A DNA stretch of 64,000 bases from NCBI RefSeq assembly GCF_014863605.1, contig NZ_CP062252.1, positions 4,783,001 to 4,847,000 of the forward strand, written 5' to 3'. The notes below the pieces were generated by a model. It had not been told where the DNA came from. It worked only from the letters and a program-made list of their open reading frames with translations, and searched no databases. Below are positions 17,769 through 26,539 of this stretch, piece by piece (the first letter of the stretch is position 1; every line of letters starts with the position of its first letter). Both the position numbers and the translations under genes were made by a program. This DNA comes from Pseudomonas allokribbensis (GTDB taxonomy: Bacteria > Pseudomonadota > Gammaproteobacteria > Pseudomonadales > Pseudomonadaceae).

Positions 17769-17959
17769 CGAGTGGCTCTTCAGAAAAAATCACGGAAAAA
17801 GGGATAAAAGCATCATCGCAGATCCTTTTGCCAATGCGACCGATCAACCCCGCATGCCGGAGGATTAGGCATGACACCCGGAGGAATCGCCATGGCCGGA
17901 CGACCGGACGGCGCCCAGAATGCGCCGCCTCACTTGTCACTGCTTTTGCGAGGTTTCAC

Positions 17960-19012
17960 ATGTACACCGCCATCGGCTATGCCGCTCAAACGGCCACCAC
18001 CCCCCTCGCCCCGATGAAATTCGAACGCCGCAGCCCTCGGGCCGACGATGTCGCCATCGAGATTCTGTACTGCGGCGTCTGCCACTCCGACATCCACCAG
18101 GCGCGCAACGAATGGGGTATTGCCGTTTACCCGTTGATGCCCGGCCACGAGATCGTCGGAAAAGTCACCGCTGTCGGTGCGAACGTCACCAAACACAAAG
18201 TAGGAGATCTGGTCGGTGTCGGCTGCATGGTCGACTCTTGCCGCACCTGCGAAGCCTGCCAGTCGAACCTCGAGCAATATTGCCTCGAAGGCCCGACCAT
18301 GACCTATGCCACACCCGACCGGGTCGATGGCAGCAACACCATGGGCGGCTATTCGGACAGCATCGTGGTCAGCGAACACTTCGTGGTGCGCATCCCCGAG
18401 AAGCTGGATCTGGCAGCGGCGGCTCCGATTCTCTGCGCCGGCATCACCACTTACTCGCCGCTCAAGCACTACGGCGTGAAGGCCGGCGACAAGGTCGGGA
18501 TTCTCGGCATGGGCGGCCTTGGTCACATGGGCATCAAGTTCGCCAAGGCCATGGGCGCTGAAGTCACACTGTTCACCCGTTCGGCGAGCAAGGCCGAGGA
18601 AGGTCGTCGTCAGGGCGCCGATCATGTGATCGTCTCCACCGACGAAGAGCAAATGAAAGCCGCGGCCGGTCGCTTCGATTTCCTGCTCGACACCATTCCG
18701 GTGCAGCACGATCTCAACCCGTACCTCGACACTCTGCGCTTCGACGGCGTGCACATTCTGGTGGGTCTGATCGAACCGATCGACCCGCCGGTTCACGCCG
18801 CGAAGCTGGTACTGGGTCGTCGTGTATTGGCCGGCTCGTTGATCGGTGGCGTCGCCGAAACCCAGGAAGTGCTGGATTTCTGCGCCGAGCACAACATCAC
18901 TTGCGACATCGAAATGCTCGACATCCGCCAGATCAACGAGGCCTACGCCCGCATGATCGCCGGTGATGTGAAGTACCGTTTCGTGATCGACATGGCGACC
19001 CTGAAGCTTTAA
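17960..19012 (+). CDS. Zinc-dependent NAD(P) alcohol dehydrogenase (cinnamyl/YahK type)
   Basis: A 350-residue medium-chain dehydrogenase. Catalytic zinc ligands are in YCGVCHSDIHQ and MPGHEIVG, the structural zinc cysteines in CMVDSCRTCEACQSNLEQYC, and the Rossmann motif GILGMGGLGHMGIKFAKAMG near residue 180. It belongs with NADP-dependent aldehyde reductases of the YahK/CAD group, which usually detoxify aldehydes. The ATG at 17960 has CGAGG upstream and starts the conserved YTAIGYAAQ. The 3' end overlaps the convergent IclR gene by four bases. Confidence 0.9.
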   Translation: MYTAIGYAAQTATTPLAPMKFERRSPRADDVAIEILYCGVCHSDIHQARNEWGIAVYPLMPGHEIVGKVTAVGANVTKHKVGDLVGVGCMVDSCRTCEACQSNLEQYCLEGPTMTYATPDRVDGSNTMGGYSDSIVVSEHFVVRIPEKLDLAAAAPILCAGITTYSPLKHYGVKAGDKVGILGMGGLGHMGIKFAKAMGAEVTLFTRSASKAEEGRRQGADHVIVSTDEEQMKAAAGRFDFLLDTIPVQHDLNPYLDTLRFDGVHILVGLIEPIDPPVHAAKLVLGRRVLAGSLIGGVAETQEVLDFCAEHNITCDIEMLDIRQINEAYARMIAGDVKYRFVIDMATLKL

Positions 19013-19812
19013 ACCTTCAGGCCAAGCTCCGCCGAAAGCCGGGTTGTGACCCCTTTGATCAGGGGAATCAGCTCGGCCATTTTCTCCAGCGGCATATACG
19101 GCACGGTGCTGGCGATGCTGATCGCCGCGACGATGCGCTTGCTCGCGTCGCGGATCGGCGCCGCCACGCAACGGATCGACGGTTCGTTGTCTTCCAGATC
19201 GAACGCGTAGCCGCCGGCCACGTACTCGATCATCCGCTGCTCCAACTGCTCCCACGACTGCTGGGGATGCTGTGGCCAGAACTGATTTTTCCCACCTGCC
19301 GGCAGGCTGATGTCGTACAGACGCTGCCAATCCTGCGGCGCGTCATCCAGCATCAGCGCCTTGCCGATCCCGGTGCGCGCCAGCGGCATGCGATGGCCGA
19401 CCCGCGAGCGCATTTCCGGGCCGTTGCGCCCCGGATTCTTCAGCAGGTAAAGCACCTCGTCGCCTTCGCGAATCCCCAGGTGAACGGTATCGCCAGTCAG
19501 TGCCGACAACTCGTCCAGATACGGTCCGGCCAGGGTCACCAGCGGCAACTCTTCGCGCGCCTGAAAACCGAGTTCGATCAGCTTCGGCCCCAGCAGATAA
19601 CCGACTTGCGGCACGACGCGCAGGTAACGCTCGTCCACCAGGCAACTGGCCAGACGATGAGTGGTGCTGCGCGTGGTGCCGATCAGGCGGGCGATCTCTT
19701 TGAGATCGCGGGCGCCACTGGCGACGGCCTGCACCACACCCAACCCGCGAAGCAGAGTCTGGGTGCCGGTCGGCGCGGCGTCCTTGGCGGTTTTTGGGGC
19801 GTCTTCCTGCAT
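19009..19812 (-). CDS. IclR family transcriptional regulator (galactonate operon)
   Basis: A 267-residue IclR protein: N-terminal winged helix (about 15-85, with LKEIARLIGTTRSTTHRLASCL) and C-terminal ligand-binding domain (about 95-262, with LGIREGDEVLYLLK, MPLARTGIGKALMLD and IRCVAAPIRDASKRIVAAISIA). It is the last gene of the dgo operon, 60 bases after the MFS gene. The natural inference is that it responds to galactonate or 2-keto-3-deoxygalactonate and binds the ATCCCA-N5-TGGGAT palindromes at 24187-24203 and 39626-39642. Confidence 0.85.
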   Translation of the reverse strand: MQEDAPKTAKDAAPTGTQTLLRGLGVVQAVASGARDLKEIARLIGTTRSTTHRLASCLVDERYLRVVPQVGYLLGPKLIELGFQAREELPLVTLAGPYLDELSALTGDTVHLGIREGDEVLYLLKNPGRNGPEMRSRVGHRMPLARTGIGKALMLDDAPQDWQRLYDISLPAGGKNQFWPQHPQQSWEQLEQRMIEYVAGGYAFDLEDNEPSIRCVAAPIRDASKRIVAAISIASTVPYMPLEKMAELIPLIKGVTTRLSAELGLKV

Positions 19813-19872
19813 ATCCAGCCTTTAGCGTTGAGCGAGGGAACGGGCGGCATTATGGTCGCCCGACAGGGACGA

Positions 19873-21183
19873 CTACAACTCGATGCGCTCGACCTTGCCC
19901 ACCAGCAGCACGTAGGACAAAGCACCAATCAATGCCAGAACCGCGATGTAGGTGATCGCCGGAGCGAACGAATCGCCGCTGGCCAGAAAGCCGATGACAA
20001 TCGGCGTGGCAATCGCCGACAGATTGCCGATGAAATTGAACACCCCGCCGGTCAAGCCCAGCAACCGTGCCGGCGCCAGTGTCGACACCAGCGACCAGGT
20101 GATCGACGCCAGCCCGTTGCCGAAAAACGCCAGGGCCAGGAAGGCAATCACCAGCGGCGTCGACTCGACGAAGTTGGCGCCGATGATCGAGGTGGAAATC
20201 AGCAGCCCGCCAATGATCGGCAACTTGCGCGCAAACCCGACGGTGCAGCCACGGCGGATCAGGAAGTCGGAAAAGAACCCGGAGCACAGCACGCCGATGA
20301 ACGCAGCGAGAAACGGCAGCGACGCCAGCAGGCCGGACTTGATGAAGTCCATGCCGCGATATTTCACCAGATAGGTCGGGAACCATGTCAGGAAAAACCA
20401 CAGCGTCGAGTTCAGGCAGAACTGGCCGAGGTAAATCCCCCACAGTTTGCGTTTGCTGAGGACGATGCCGAGATCGGTCCAGCTGAATTTCGCTTTCACT
20501 TTGGCGGTTTCGGCGGCGATGTCCACCAGCCCGCCGCCCTCACGGATCAGGTCGATTTCGCCTTCGTTGGCGCCTTTGAAATCCCGTGGTTCGCGATACA
20601 CCGCATACCAGATCGCGGCCCAGACAATGCCCACCGCCCCCGTCACGACAAACACCATGTGCCAGCCAAACTCATGTTGCAGCCAGGCCAGTACCGGGGT
20701 CAGAAACGCCAGCCCGACAAACTGCCCGGAGGTGTAGAAACCGATCGCCGTGGCACGTTCGCGCTCGGGAAACCAGGTCGTCACCACGCGGCTGTTGATC
20801 GGATACGCCGGCGCTTCCAGCGCACCGACCGCCATGCGCAGCACGAACAGCGCGATGAAACTGGCGGCGAACCCGAGCATCACCGTGGCCAGCGACCACA
20901 ACAGCAGCGCGACGCTGTACAGGATGCGCGGTGGCACCCGATCCACCAGCCAGCCGCCGGGAATCTGCATGGCGGCGTAGGTCCAGCCGAACGCGGAGAA
21001 GATCAGTCCGACATGCACCGGGTCGATGCCCAGCTCGGTGGTGAGCGCCGGGGCGGCAATCGACAGATTGCTGCGGTCGAGGTAGTTGATGACCACGGTG
21101 ATGAACAGCAACACCATGATAAAAAAACGCTTGCGGCTGGGCGTGACTAACGTCGCTTGCCCGGTGAGGGTTTGCGGTTGCAT
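19873..21183 (-). CDS. dgoT: MFS transporter, galactonate-type (DgoT-like)
   Basis: A 436-residue, 12-helix anion:cation symporter-family MFS protein. Typical features are the N-terminal VINYLDRSNLSIAAP, the A-loop GGWLVDRVPPRILY and RVVTTWFPERERATAIG in the cytoplasmic half. Its position between dgoD and the IclR gene makes D-galactonate the likely substrate, imported with protons. The gene symbol rests mainly on this context; related hexuronate or glucarate transporters look alike in sequence. Confidence 0.8.
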   Translation of the reverse strand: MQPQTLTGQATLVTPSRKRFFIMVLLFITVVINYLDRSNLSIAAPALTTELGIDPVHVGLIFSAFGWTYAAMQIPGGWLVDRVPPRILYSVALLLWSLATVMLGFAASFIALFVLRMAVGALEAPAYPINSRVVTTWFPERERATAIGFYTSGQFVGLAFLTPVLAWLQHEFGWHMVFVVTGAVGIVWAAIWYAVYREPRDFKGANEGEIDLIREGGGLVDIAAETAKVKAKFSWTDLGIVLSKRKLWGIYLGQFCLNSTLWFFLTWFPTYLVKYRGMDFIKSGLLASLPFLAAFIGVLCSGFFSDFLIRRGCTVGFARKLPIIGGLLISTSIIGANFVESTPLVIAFLALAFFGNGLASITWSLVSTLAPARLLGLTGGVFNFIGNLSAIATPIVIGFLASGDSFAPAITYIAVLALIGALSYVLLVGKVERIEL

Positions 21184-21231
21184 GGGGAGAACCTCTTCTT
21201 ATGTTTATTGAGGTTGGCCTGAGGCCTTGAG

Positions 21232-21258
21232 TCGTTCCCGCGCTCGGCACGGGAACGA
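21232..21258. repeat. Intercistronic hairpin between dgoD and dgoT
   Basis: Perfect 9-bp stem TCGTTCCCG / CGGGAACGA with a 9-base loop. It resembles the common P. fluorescens-group palindromes of the GTTCCC...GGGAAC type and the hairpin at 1637-1669. No T-run follows, so transcription probably continues. Confidence 0.55.
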
Positions 21259-21280
21259 TCAGATGTGCTGAGTCAGCCAC

Positions 21281-22429
21281 TCACCACTCGGCAAAACTGC
21301 CATCGGCATGACGCCAGATCGGATTACGCCAGCGGTGGCCGACCGCCGCGCGTTCGATCACGTATTCCTCGTTGATCTCGATCCCCAGGCCCGGGCCGTT
21401 GGGGATTTTCACGAAGCCTTTGTCGTAATCGAACACCCTTGGATCCTTCACATAATCGAGCAGGTCATTGCTCTCGTTGTAATGGATGCCCAGGCTCTGT
21501 TCCTGGATAAACGCGTTGTAACAAGCGGCGTCCAGTTGCAGACACGCCGCCAGTGCGATCGGCCCCAGCGGGCAGTGCAGTGCCAGCGCCACGTCGTAGG
21601 CTTCGGCCATGTTGGCGATCTTGCGGGTCTCGGTGATGCCGCCGGCGTGGGAGGCATCCGGCTGGATAATGTCGACGTAACCTTCGCTCAACACCCGTTT
21701 AAAGTCCCACCGCGAAAACAGCCGCTCGCCGAGGGCAATCGGGGTGCTGGTCAACGGTGCGAGTTCTTTCAGTGCTTCGTAGTTTTCGCTGAGCACCGGT
21801 TCTTCGATGAACATCAATTTGTACGGGTCGAGTTCCTTCATCAGCACCTTGGCCATGGGTTTGTGCACTCGGCCATGGAAGTCGACGCCGATGCCGACGT
21901 TGGGCCCGACCGCATCGCGCACTGCCGCGACATTGGCCAGCGCCAGATCGACTTTCTCGAAGGTATCGAGGAATTGCAGTTCCTCGGTGCCGTTCATTTT
22001 CACCGCGGTAAAACCGCGACTCACCGCCTCTTTCGCGGCCCGCGCGGTGTCTGCCGGACGGTCGCCGCCGATCCACGAATACACGCGGATCTTGTCCCGA
22101 ACCTGACCACCAAGCAGATCACTGACCGACACGCCGAGCGCCTTGCCCTTGATGTCCCACAACGCCTGATCGATGCCGGCCAGTGCGCTCATGTGGATCG
22201 CGCCGCCCCGATAGAAGCCGCCGCGATACAGCACGGTCCAGATGTCTTCGATGTTGCGTGGGTCTTTGCCGATCAGGTAGTCGGACAATTCCTCGACCGC
22301 TGCGGCAACAGTATGGGCGCGTCCCTCGACCACGGGCTCGCCCCAACCGGTCACGCCCTCGTCGGTTTCGACTTTCAGGAAGCACCAGCGCGGCGGGACG
22401 ATGAAGGTGGTCAGTTTGGTGATTTTCAT
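21281..22429 (-). CDS. dgoD: Galactonate dehydratase
   Basis: A 382-residue enolase-superfamily enzyme nearly identical in pattern to E. coli DgoD. Metal ligands are in GIGVDFHGR (Asp), MFIEEPVL (Glu) and IALGERLFS (Glu), with the catalytic histidines in DFHGR and ALHCPLGP. It converts D-galactonate to 2-dehydro-3-deoxy-galactonate. The ATG at 22429 ([15 protein letters not shown]) is the family start; the longer frame adds ten residues without a better ribosome site. Third gene of the dgo operon. Confidence 0.96.
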   Translation of the reverse strand: MKITKLTTFIVPPRWCFLKVETDEGVTGWGEPVVEGRAHTVAAAVEELSDYLIGKDPRNIEDIWTVLYRGGFYRGGAIHMSALAGIDQALWDIKGKALGVSVSDLLGGQVRDKIRVYSWIGGDRPADTARAAKEAVSRGFTAVKMNGTEELQFLDTFEKVDLALANVAAVRDAVGPNVGIGVDFHGRVHKPMAKVLMKELDPYKLMFIEEPVLSENYEALKELAPLTSTPIALGERLFSRWDFKRVLSEGYVDIIQPDASHAGGITETRKIANMAEAYDVALALHCPLGPIALAACLQLDAACYNAFIQEQSLGIHYNESNDLLDYVKDPRVFDYDKGFVKIPNGPGLGIEINEEYVIERAAVGHRWRNPIWRHADGSFAEW

Positions 22430-22475
22430 CTTTTTGTCTCTCTTATAGATGCAGCGCACGCAGCGCCAAAAAGTC

Positions 22476-23096
22476 TTAGCGAAGGGCTTTCCAGGCCGTC
22501 ACGTAGGCCTTGGCATTGGCTGCCACTTGTTCAGTCGTCATGCCCGGTTTGAACAGCCCGGAACCGAGGCCGAAGCCTTTGACGCCGGCATCGATGAACA
22601 CCTGCATGTTGTCCGGTGTAATACCACCGACCGGCGCCAGAATCGTCCCGACGGGCAACACCGCCAACCACGCTTTCACCACTGCCGGCCCCATCTGCTC
22701 GGCCGGGAACAGCTTGAGAATGTCCGCGCCCTCCTCCAGCGCCGCAAAGGCTTCGGTCGGCGTGGCAACACCCGGCGACAGATACAGCCCCGCCGCTTTC
22801 GCCGCCCGCAACACCTTGGCATCGCTGTGGGGCATGACGATGACCTGGCCGCCGGCCTCCTTCACCAGTTCGACCTGTTCCGGGGTCAGCACCGTGCCGG
22901 CACCGATCAGGCAATCAGCGGGCAGGGTCTTGCGCAGGATGCGAATGCTTTCGTACGGCGCGGGGGAATTGAGCGGTACTTCGATGACGCGAAATCCGGC
23001 CGCATACAGGACTTCTCCGACAGCGGCGGCTTCCTGCGGATGCAGGCCGCGCAGGATCGCGATCAGACCGTTTTGCGCCAGTGCTTGCTTGAGCAT
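22476..23096 (-). CDS. dgoA: 2-dehydro-3-deoxy-6-phosphogalactonate aldolase
   Basis: A 206-residue KDPG/KDPGal class I aldolase. The general base Glu is in [11 protein letters not shown] and the Schiff-base lysine in [21 protein letters not shown] at the N terminus binds the carboxylate. It cleaves KDPGal to pyruvate and glyceraldehyde-3-phosphate. In E. coli the aldolase and dehydratase genes are likewise neighbours. It is 19 bases after dgoK. Confidence 0.95.
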   Translation of the reverse strand: MLKQALAQNGLIAILRGLHPQEAAAVGEVLYAAGFRVIEVPLNSPAPYESIRILRKTLPADCLIGAGTVLTPEQVELVKEAGGQVIVMPHSDAKVLRAAKAAGLYLSPGVATPTEAFAALEEGADILKLFPAEQMGPAVVKAWLAVLPVGTILAPVGGITPDNMQVFIDAGVKGFGLGSGLFKPGMTTEQVAANAKAYVTAWKALR

Positions 23097-23115
23097 GTCA
23101 GGCCTCCAGTCAGGG

Positions 23116-24105
23116 TTAACGGGATGAGGAATCGATCAGTCCGGCGGCAAGCGCCAATTGCCACAGCCCACGCTCGGTGGCCTGCTCGGCCAGGGTCACC
23201 CGGGCGAAACCACAGGCGTCGAGCGCACGGCTGTAGCGGGCGCACAACTGCGCGTTGCCGATGAGGATGATCGAAGGAAGATGTGCGCTGTTGCGACGGC
23301 GCCGTTGCACGGTGGCCAACGCTGTCAGCTCGTGGCCGATCAGCAGACCGGACAGATAGTCCGGTTGCGCGGTGGTGCTGAGTTCACCGGTCAGGCCCAG
23401 GCTGCGGGCGCTGAACAGGGTCGACAGCACGCCGATCTCGCCTTCCGACGACAACGCCACCTGCACGCCGCGATCAAACGCCTCGGCATCGAACGTCGCG
23501 CTGTGCTGTTGGGTACGGCCGAGAATGCTGTGTTCGCTGAGCACGGCGAACACCTCGCCGGTCATGAAGGTGTCGAAACGGGTGATGCAGCCGTCGGCCA
23601 CTTCCACCCATTTCGAATGACTGCCCGGCAGGCCGATCAACAGATCATTGCCCGCCTCGACCGGCAGACTCTGCAGGACGCCGAGTACCTGGGTTTCTTC
23701 GCCGCGCATCACGTTCGGCAGCGTCGAGCGCTGAATCACACCCGGCACGATGTGCACATCGACACCGCGAAGACTGCGAACGGTTTGCAGGGATTTTCCA
23801 AGATCGGCGACGTTGGCCGGCGTATCGCGGTAGGACGCTTCGCGCCAACCCTGAGCGCTGCCGACCATGCCGCAGGCAATCACCGGCAAGTCGGGTTGCG
23901 CATCGAGCCAGTCGCCGCACGCCTCATCGAATGCCAACTCAAAACCGTCGGCGCATTCGCGACCGTTGATGACCCGCGGCGTCTTCGGCAACTGCATGAT
24001 CCCGAACGACAGCGACCGCTGCGCCAGCACCTGCCCGCCCGCCGCGAGTTTGTAAGCACGTAGGGAGGTCGTTCCCCAATCGAGCGCGATCAATTGCGCC
24101 AGCAT
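23116..24105 (-). CDS. dgoK: 2-dehydro-3-deoxygalactonokinase
   Basis: A 329-residue DgoK-family kinase with an actin-like ATPase fold: LIALDWGTTSLRAYKL at the N terminus (phosphate 1 motif) and the substrate/phosphate segment LLIGLPGSHSKWVEV with the conserved GEVFAVLSEHSILG after it. It phosphorylates 2-keto-3-deoxy-galactonate at C6. It is the first gene of the leftward dgo operon. The start ATG at 24105 follows AGGTGAAGCG and a promoter about 40 bases upstream. Confidence 0.95.
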   Translation of the reverse strand: MLAQLIALDWGTTSLRAYKLAAGGQVLAQRSLSFGIMQLPKTPRVINGRECADGFELAFDEACGDWLDAQPDLPVIACGMVGSAQGWREASYRDTPANVADLGKSLQTVRSLRGVDVHIVPGVIQRSTLPNVMRGEETQVLGVLQSLPVEAGNDLLIGLPGSHSKWVEVADGCITRFDTFMTGEVFAVLSEHSILGRTQQHSATFDAEAFDRGVQVALSSEGEIGVLSTLFSARSLGLTGELSTTAQPDYLSGLLIGHELTALATVQRRRRNSAHLPSIILIGNAQLCARYSRALDACGFARVTLAEQATERGLWQLALAAGLIDSSSR

Positions 24106-24143
24106 CGCTTCACCTGTTTTGTTATTGGCAGTGAGTGAGCTGG

Positions 24144-24203
24144 ACTATAGACCTCTCAAGTGGAAAATCTCAATATGTAATTTTACATCCCATATTGTGG
24201 GAT
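24144..24203 (-). promoter_or_regulatory. dgo operon promoter and operator
   Basis: On the minus strand: the palindrome ATCCCA-N5-TGGGAT at 24187-24203, then -35 TTGAGA (24168-24173), 18 bases and -10 TATAGT (24144-24149). The segment from the palindrome to the -35 is almost the same as the one before the SDR gene at 39583-39642. The palindrome is a good candidate operator for the IclR protein encoded in this operon. It lies only ten bases from the stop codon of the upstream lipoprotein gene. Confidence 0.75.
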
Positions 24204-24212
24204 ATACCAATT

Positions 24213-25094
24213 CTACATCGTCATGGCTTCCAGCCCTTCGTCAAACAGGAAAAGCTTGAAATTTTCAGGGTAATTCGAACCAAAGACATGTGTATCGCCC
24301 AGAGCATCACTCAGCCCCTCTTCTTCCCTTCCATCCGGACGTTTGATGATGTAGCGCACGTTCGGTTGGGGTTTTCGCGTCTGGGCATCGACAATTCGGA
24401 ATTTGCCATTCAGCGGTGCGAACGAACTTAATAACCCACTGTAAGGCAGGCCACTGCACACGCCGCCATGAACGATGGTGTCTCCTGCGTGGTAGCGTCT
24501 CTCCGTAATGCAAATCTGCTCAAACTGCAGCCATGACAGCGGCCGAAGTTCTGGCGGCAATATTACATACTCCGGCGCTGTAATTACTTTTTCAACCTCA
24601 GCAATGATCCGAGAGGTGGGAACATACATAACCTTCGAATAATAAGCGTTATAAAAAGTAGCCGTTATTGTTGCCTGACACGGAATATAGTCCTGCTTGC
24701 CCAACAACGACAACAACACCTCCTTTCTGATTGTTCTGGAACTACTACCCTGATCAACATCCTCTTCAAACCTGAACCACACATCAAACTCATAACGTCG
24801 ATCACCCTCCACAATACGAACGTCGTTGACGACCCCATCACCGTAAAGACGAATTTTGTGAAGTATGGAAAAATCAACATCACCATCCAGCGAGCACTTC
24901 AACCAAGTGCCGACCTGCTCATTGATACCATGCGCCTTGTATAAATTGACCAAATCCCTGTCAGACCTGAAACGAAAATTATAATACCCGCCCTTGTATT
25001 CAATCGATGTAAATTCAATCCGTGGCGCTGGCACATGCAACTGCATACATGAAGAACACAACACAAACAACGCAACCAACATCAATCGATACAT
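24213..25094 (-). CDS. Immunity-like lipoprotein with PAAR-type C-terminal domain
   Basis: A 293-residue protein with a short signal ending at a lipobox-like cysteine (FVLCSSC). Residues about 20-170 are paralogous to the next gene (25284-25799): shared KCSLD(G)-type and YYSKVMYVP patterns. The last ~55 residues match the C-terminal domain of the PAAR protein at 26536-27030 (compare DAQTRKPQPNVRYIIKRPDG with NEATGEPIPDHPYAIQRGDG), a transthyretin-like extension. Being a periplasmic lipoprotein downstream of a lipase effector, it may be an immunity protein, but the extra domain is unusual. GC is low. The start at 25094 (MYRLMLVALFVLC) is chosen for the signal peptide; an upstream ATG at 25121 is possible. 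Confidence 0.6.
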   Translation of the reverse strand: MYRLMLVALFVLCSSCMQLHVPAPRIEFTSIEYKGGYYNFRFRSDRDLVNLYKAHGINEQVGTWLKCSLDGDVDFSILHKIRLYGDGVVNDVRIVEGDRRYEFDVWFRFEEDVDQGSSSRTIRKEVLLSLLGKQDYIPCQATITATFYNAYYSKVMYVPTSRIIAEVEKVITAPEYVILPPELRPLSWLQFEQICITERRYHAGDTIVHGGVCSGLPYSGLLSSFAPLNGKFRIVDAQTRKPQPNVRYIIKRPDGREEEGLSDALGDTHVFGSNYPENFKLFLFDEGLEAMTM

Positions 25095-25154
25095 CACAAC
25101 CCCAAAAACCCGACCATACAATAATTAAAAACCACCATTACTCAGAGCAAACTC

Positions 25155-25283
25155 CTAACCCACGGCTCGAATAATACTTTCAACCGGAACGTACATAACA
25201 TTAGAATAATAGGCACCCATCATTCTGGAATAAAACGATCGGTAGCACGAAGCTGAAACTTCAACTTCGTAGTGATCACCTGC
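25155..25283 (-). pseudogene. C-terminal remnant of a third immunity-like lipoprotein
   Basis: Reading on in frame after the TAG stop of the 25284-25799 gene gives 42 codons, including SASCYRSFYSRMMGAYYSN and VMYVPVESIIRAVG, then a stop. This resembles the C-terminal end of both lipoproteins (YYSKVMYVP and HYSKPMLIP patterns). There is no start codon or signal peptide of its own. It looks like the tail of a deleted paralogue joined to the neighbouring gene. Confidence 0.6.
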
Positions 25284-25799
25284 CTATTGAATGACACGCA
25301 CGAGGTCATTTGCCGGAATCAACATCGGCTTCGAATAATGCCCTCCGAACGAATAAGCCGAAGTGAATACTCTGCAGGAGACCGTATTTCGTTCTCTTAA
25401 TGCCGCCAACAACTCACTTGCGGTCATAAAAACATTCGATACGCCCTCATCCTCTTTCTTTAATGCGGACAATGTAGACACATAAATATGACTCAGGCCG
25501 GATTCAGAGCCATCAACCTCAACAAGATCGCCCACCAGATATTGAGTCAGTCGATCAAAATCCTCGAACTCAACTTCCTTATCCAGAGAACAATACAAGG
25601 TCTCACCCAACTGGCTTTCCCCCGTTGCATTCTGGAAAAAATTTAATACATCTGTTTTCGATCCAAATTTGATATTCAGCCTTGAACGATCTTCCCTACC
25701 ACTGGCAGAGATAAAATCGAGCTTAATGGCAGGAAGAACCGGCCGCTCAGCGCAAGAACAGCACAACAGAAGCATGAACACAGCAAACAAACGTTTCAT
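25284..25799 (-). CDS. Immunity-like lipoprotein
   Basis: A 171-residue protein with a signal peptide ending at a Cys-rich lipobox (MKRLFAVFMLLLCCSC). The body shows no known domain but is paralogous to residues 20-170 of the 24213-25094 product: LPAIKLDFISA, LYCSLDKEVEF and a C-terminal HYSKPMLIPANDLVRVI. It is the gene directly after the lipase-like effector (the intervals touch at 25796-25799), the usual place for the cognate immunity gene. Periplasmic lipoproteins are known immunity partners of T6SS phospholipases. Function is inferred from position. Confidence 0.6.
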   Translation of the reverse strand: MKRLFAVFMLLLCCSCAERPVLPAIKLDFISASGREDRSRLNIKFGSKTDVLNFFQNATGESQLGETLYCSLDKEVEFEDFDRLTQYLVGDLVEVDGSESGLSHIYVSTLSALKKEDEGVSNVFMTASELLAALRERNTVSCRVFTSAYSFGGHYSKPMLIPANDLVRVIQ

Positions 25800-26539
25800 T
25801 TCGAAGTTCCCAGATACTGAGTCAAGCGTTCATACACAATATCGCACGCAGATTTACCACCTTGAAGTATTGATCCAAACATCACGCCCGCCTGACGGTG
25901 ATTGGCATCGACTGCTTCATTGATATCAGGGCCGGAGGTCATGACCCAGCGTTCTCCCATGCTTGCGACAGTATCGGAGGAGTCTGTCACCTTGGGTGCC
26001 GCCAATATATTAATCCAATAATCAGCCACGGGCTTTGGTGTTGTGAAATATATATCCGACATCATCCAGACACCTGTACCACCACCCACAGGATCAAGCG
26101 TCACCAACACTTTTACTGTATAACCACGTTCTTTCAAAATCGAAGTCAAATGGGCACCATTCCAACCGCCCAGACTGTGACCAACAATCACAATATATAC
26201 CGACTTATCACCCTTAAGCGGACGAATCACATATTTTTCAATATCCTTATCGCCACGAACATCCTTATAACTCACATAGGGAAGGTTAACCTCGCTCGTT
26301 TGATCAGGAGCAATACGTTTCTCCAACTGCTTCCAAGCATTTAGCACATTACGATGAGGGGGCTGATTTTGATAGTACTCTTCCTTATCGCCTGCACCAC
26401 CGATAAAAAAAACAGCGACTTTTTTAACTTTAACAGCAGCTTGTTTGACAGTTTGATCCGTCTTGCAGGTCAAATCATGGCCAGCAACTTCGGTTTTGCA
26501 ATCTTTGAGCGCGGGATTTTCGACTTCCATTTCGGTCAC
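25796..26539 (-). CDS. Alpha/beta-hydrolase, candidate T6SS lipase effector
   Basis: A 247-residue protein with a lipase nucleophile elbow VIVGHSLGGWNGAH (GxSxG, Ser about 120), a likely acid in LVTLDPVGGG and a candidate histidine in VDANHRQAG. The N-terminal core begins VAVFFIGGAGDKEEYY. There is no signal peptide. The GTG start at 26539 overlaps the stop of the PAAR gene in a GTGA arrangement, so the two are translationally coupled. PAAR + lipase + lipoproteins is the standard layout of a T6SS phospholipase (Tle-type) effector module. Assignment to a numbered Tle family was not attempted. GC is lower than in the flanks. Confidence 0.7.
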   Translation of the reverse strand: MTEMEVENPALKDCKTEVAGHDLTCKTDQTVKQAAVKVKKVAVFFIGGAGDKEEYYQNQPPHRNVLNAWKQLEKRIAPDQTSEVNLPYVSYKDVRGDKDIEKYVIRPLKGDKSVYIVIVGHSLGGWNGAHLTSILKERGYTVKVLVTLDPVGGGTGVWMMSDIYFTTPKPVADYWINILAAPKVTDSSDTVASMGERWVMTSGPDINEAVDANHRQAGVMFGSILQGGKSACDIVYERLTQYLGTSK

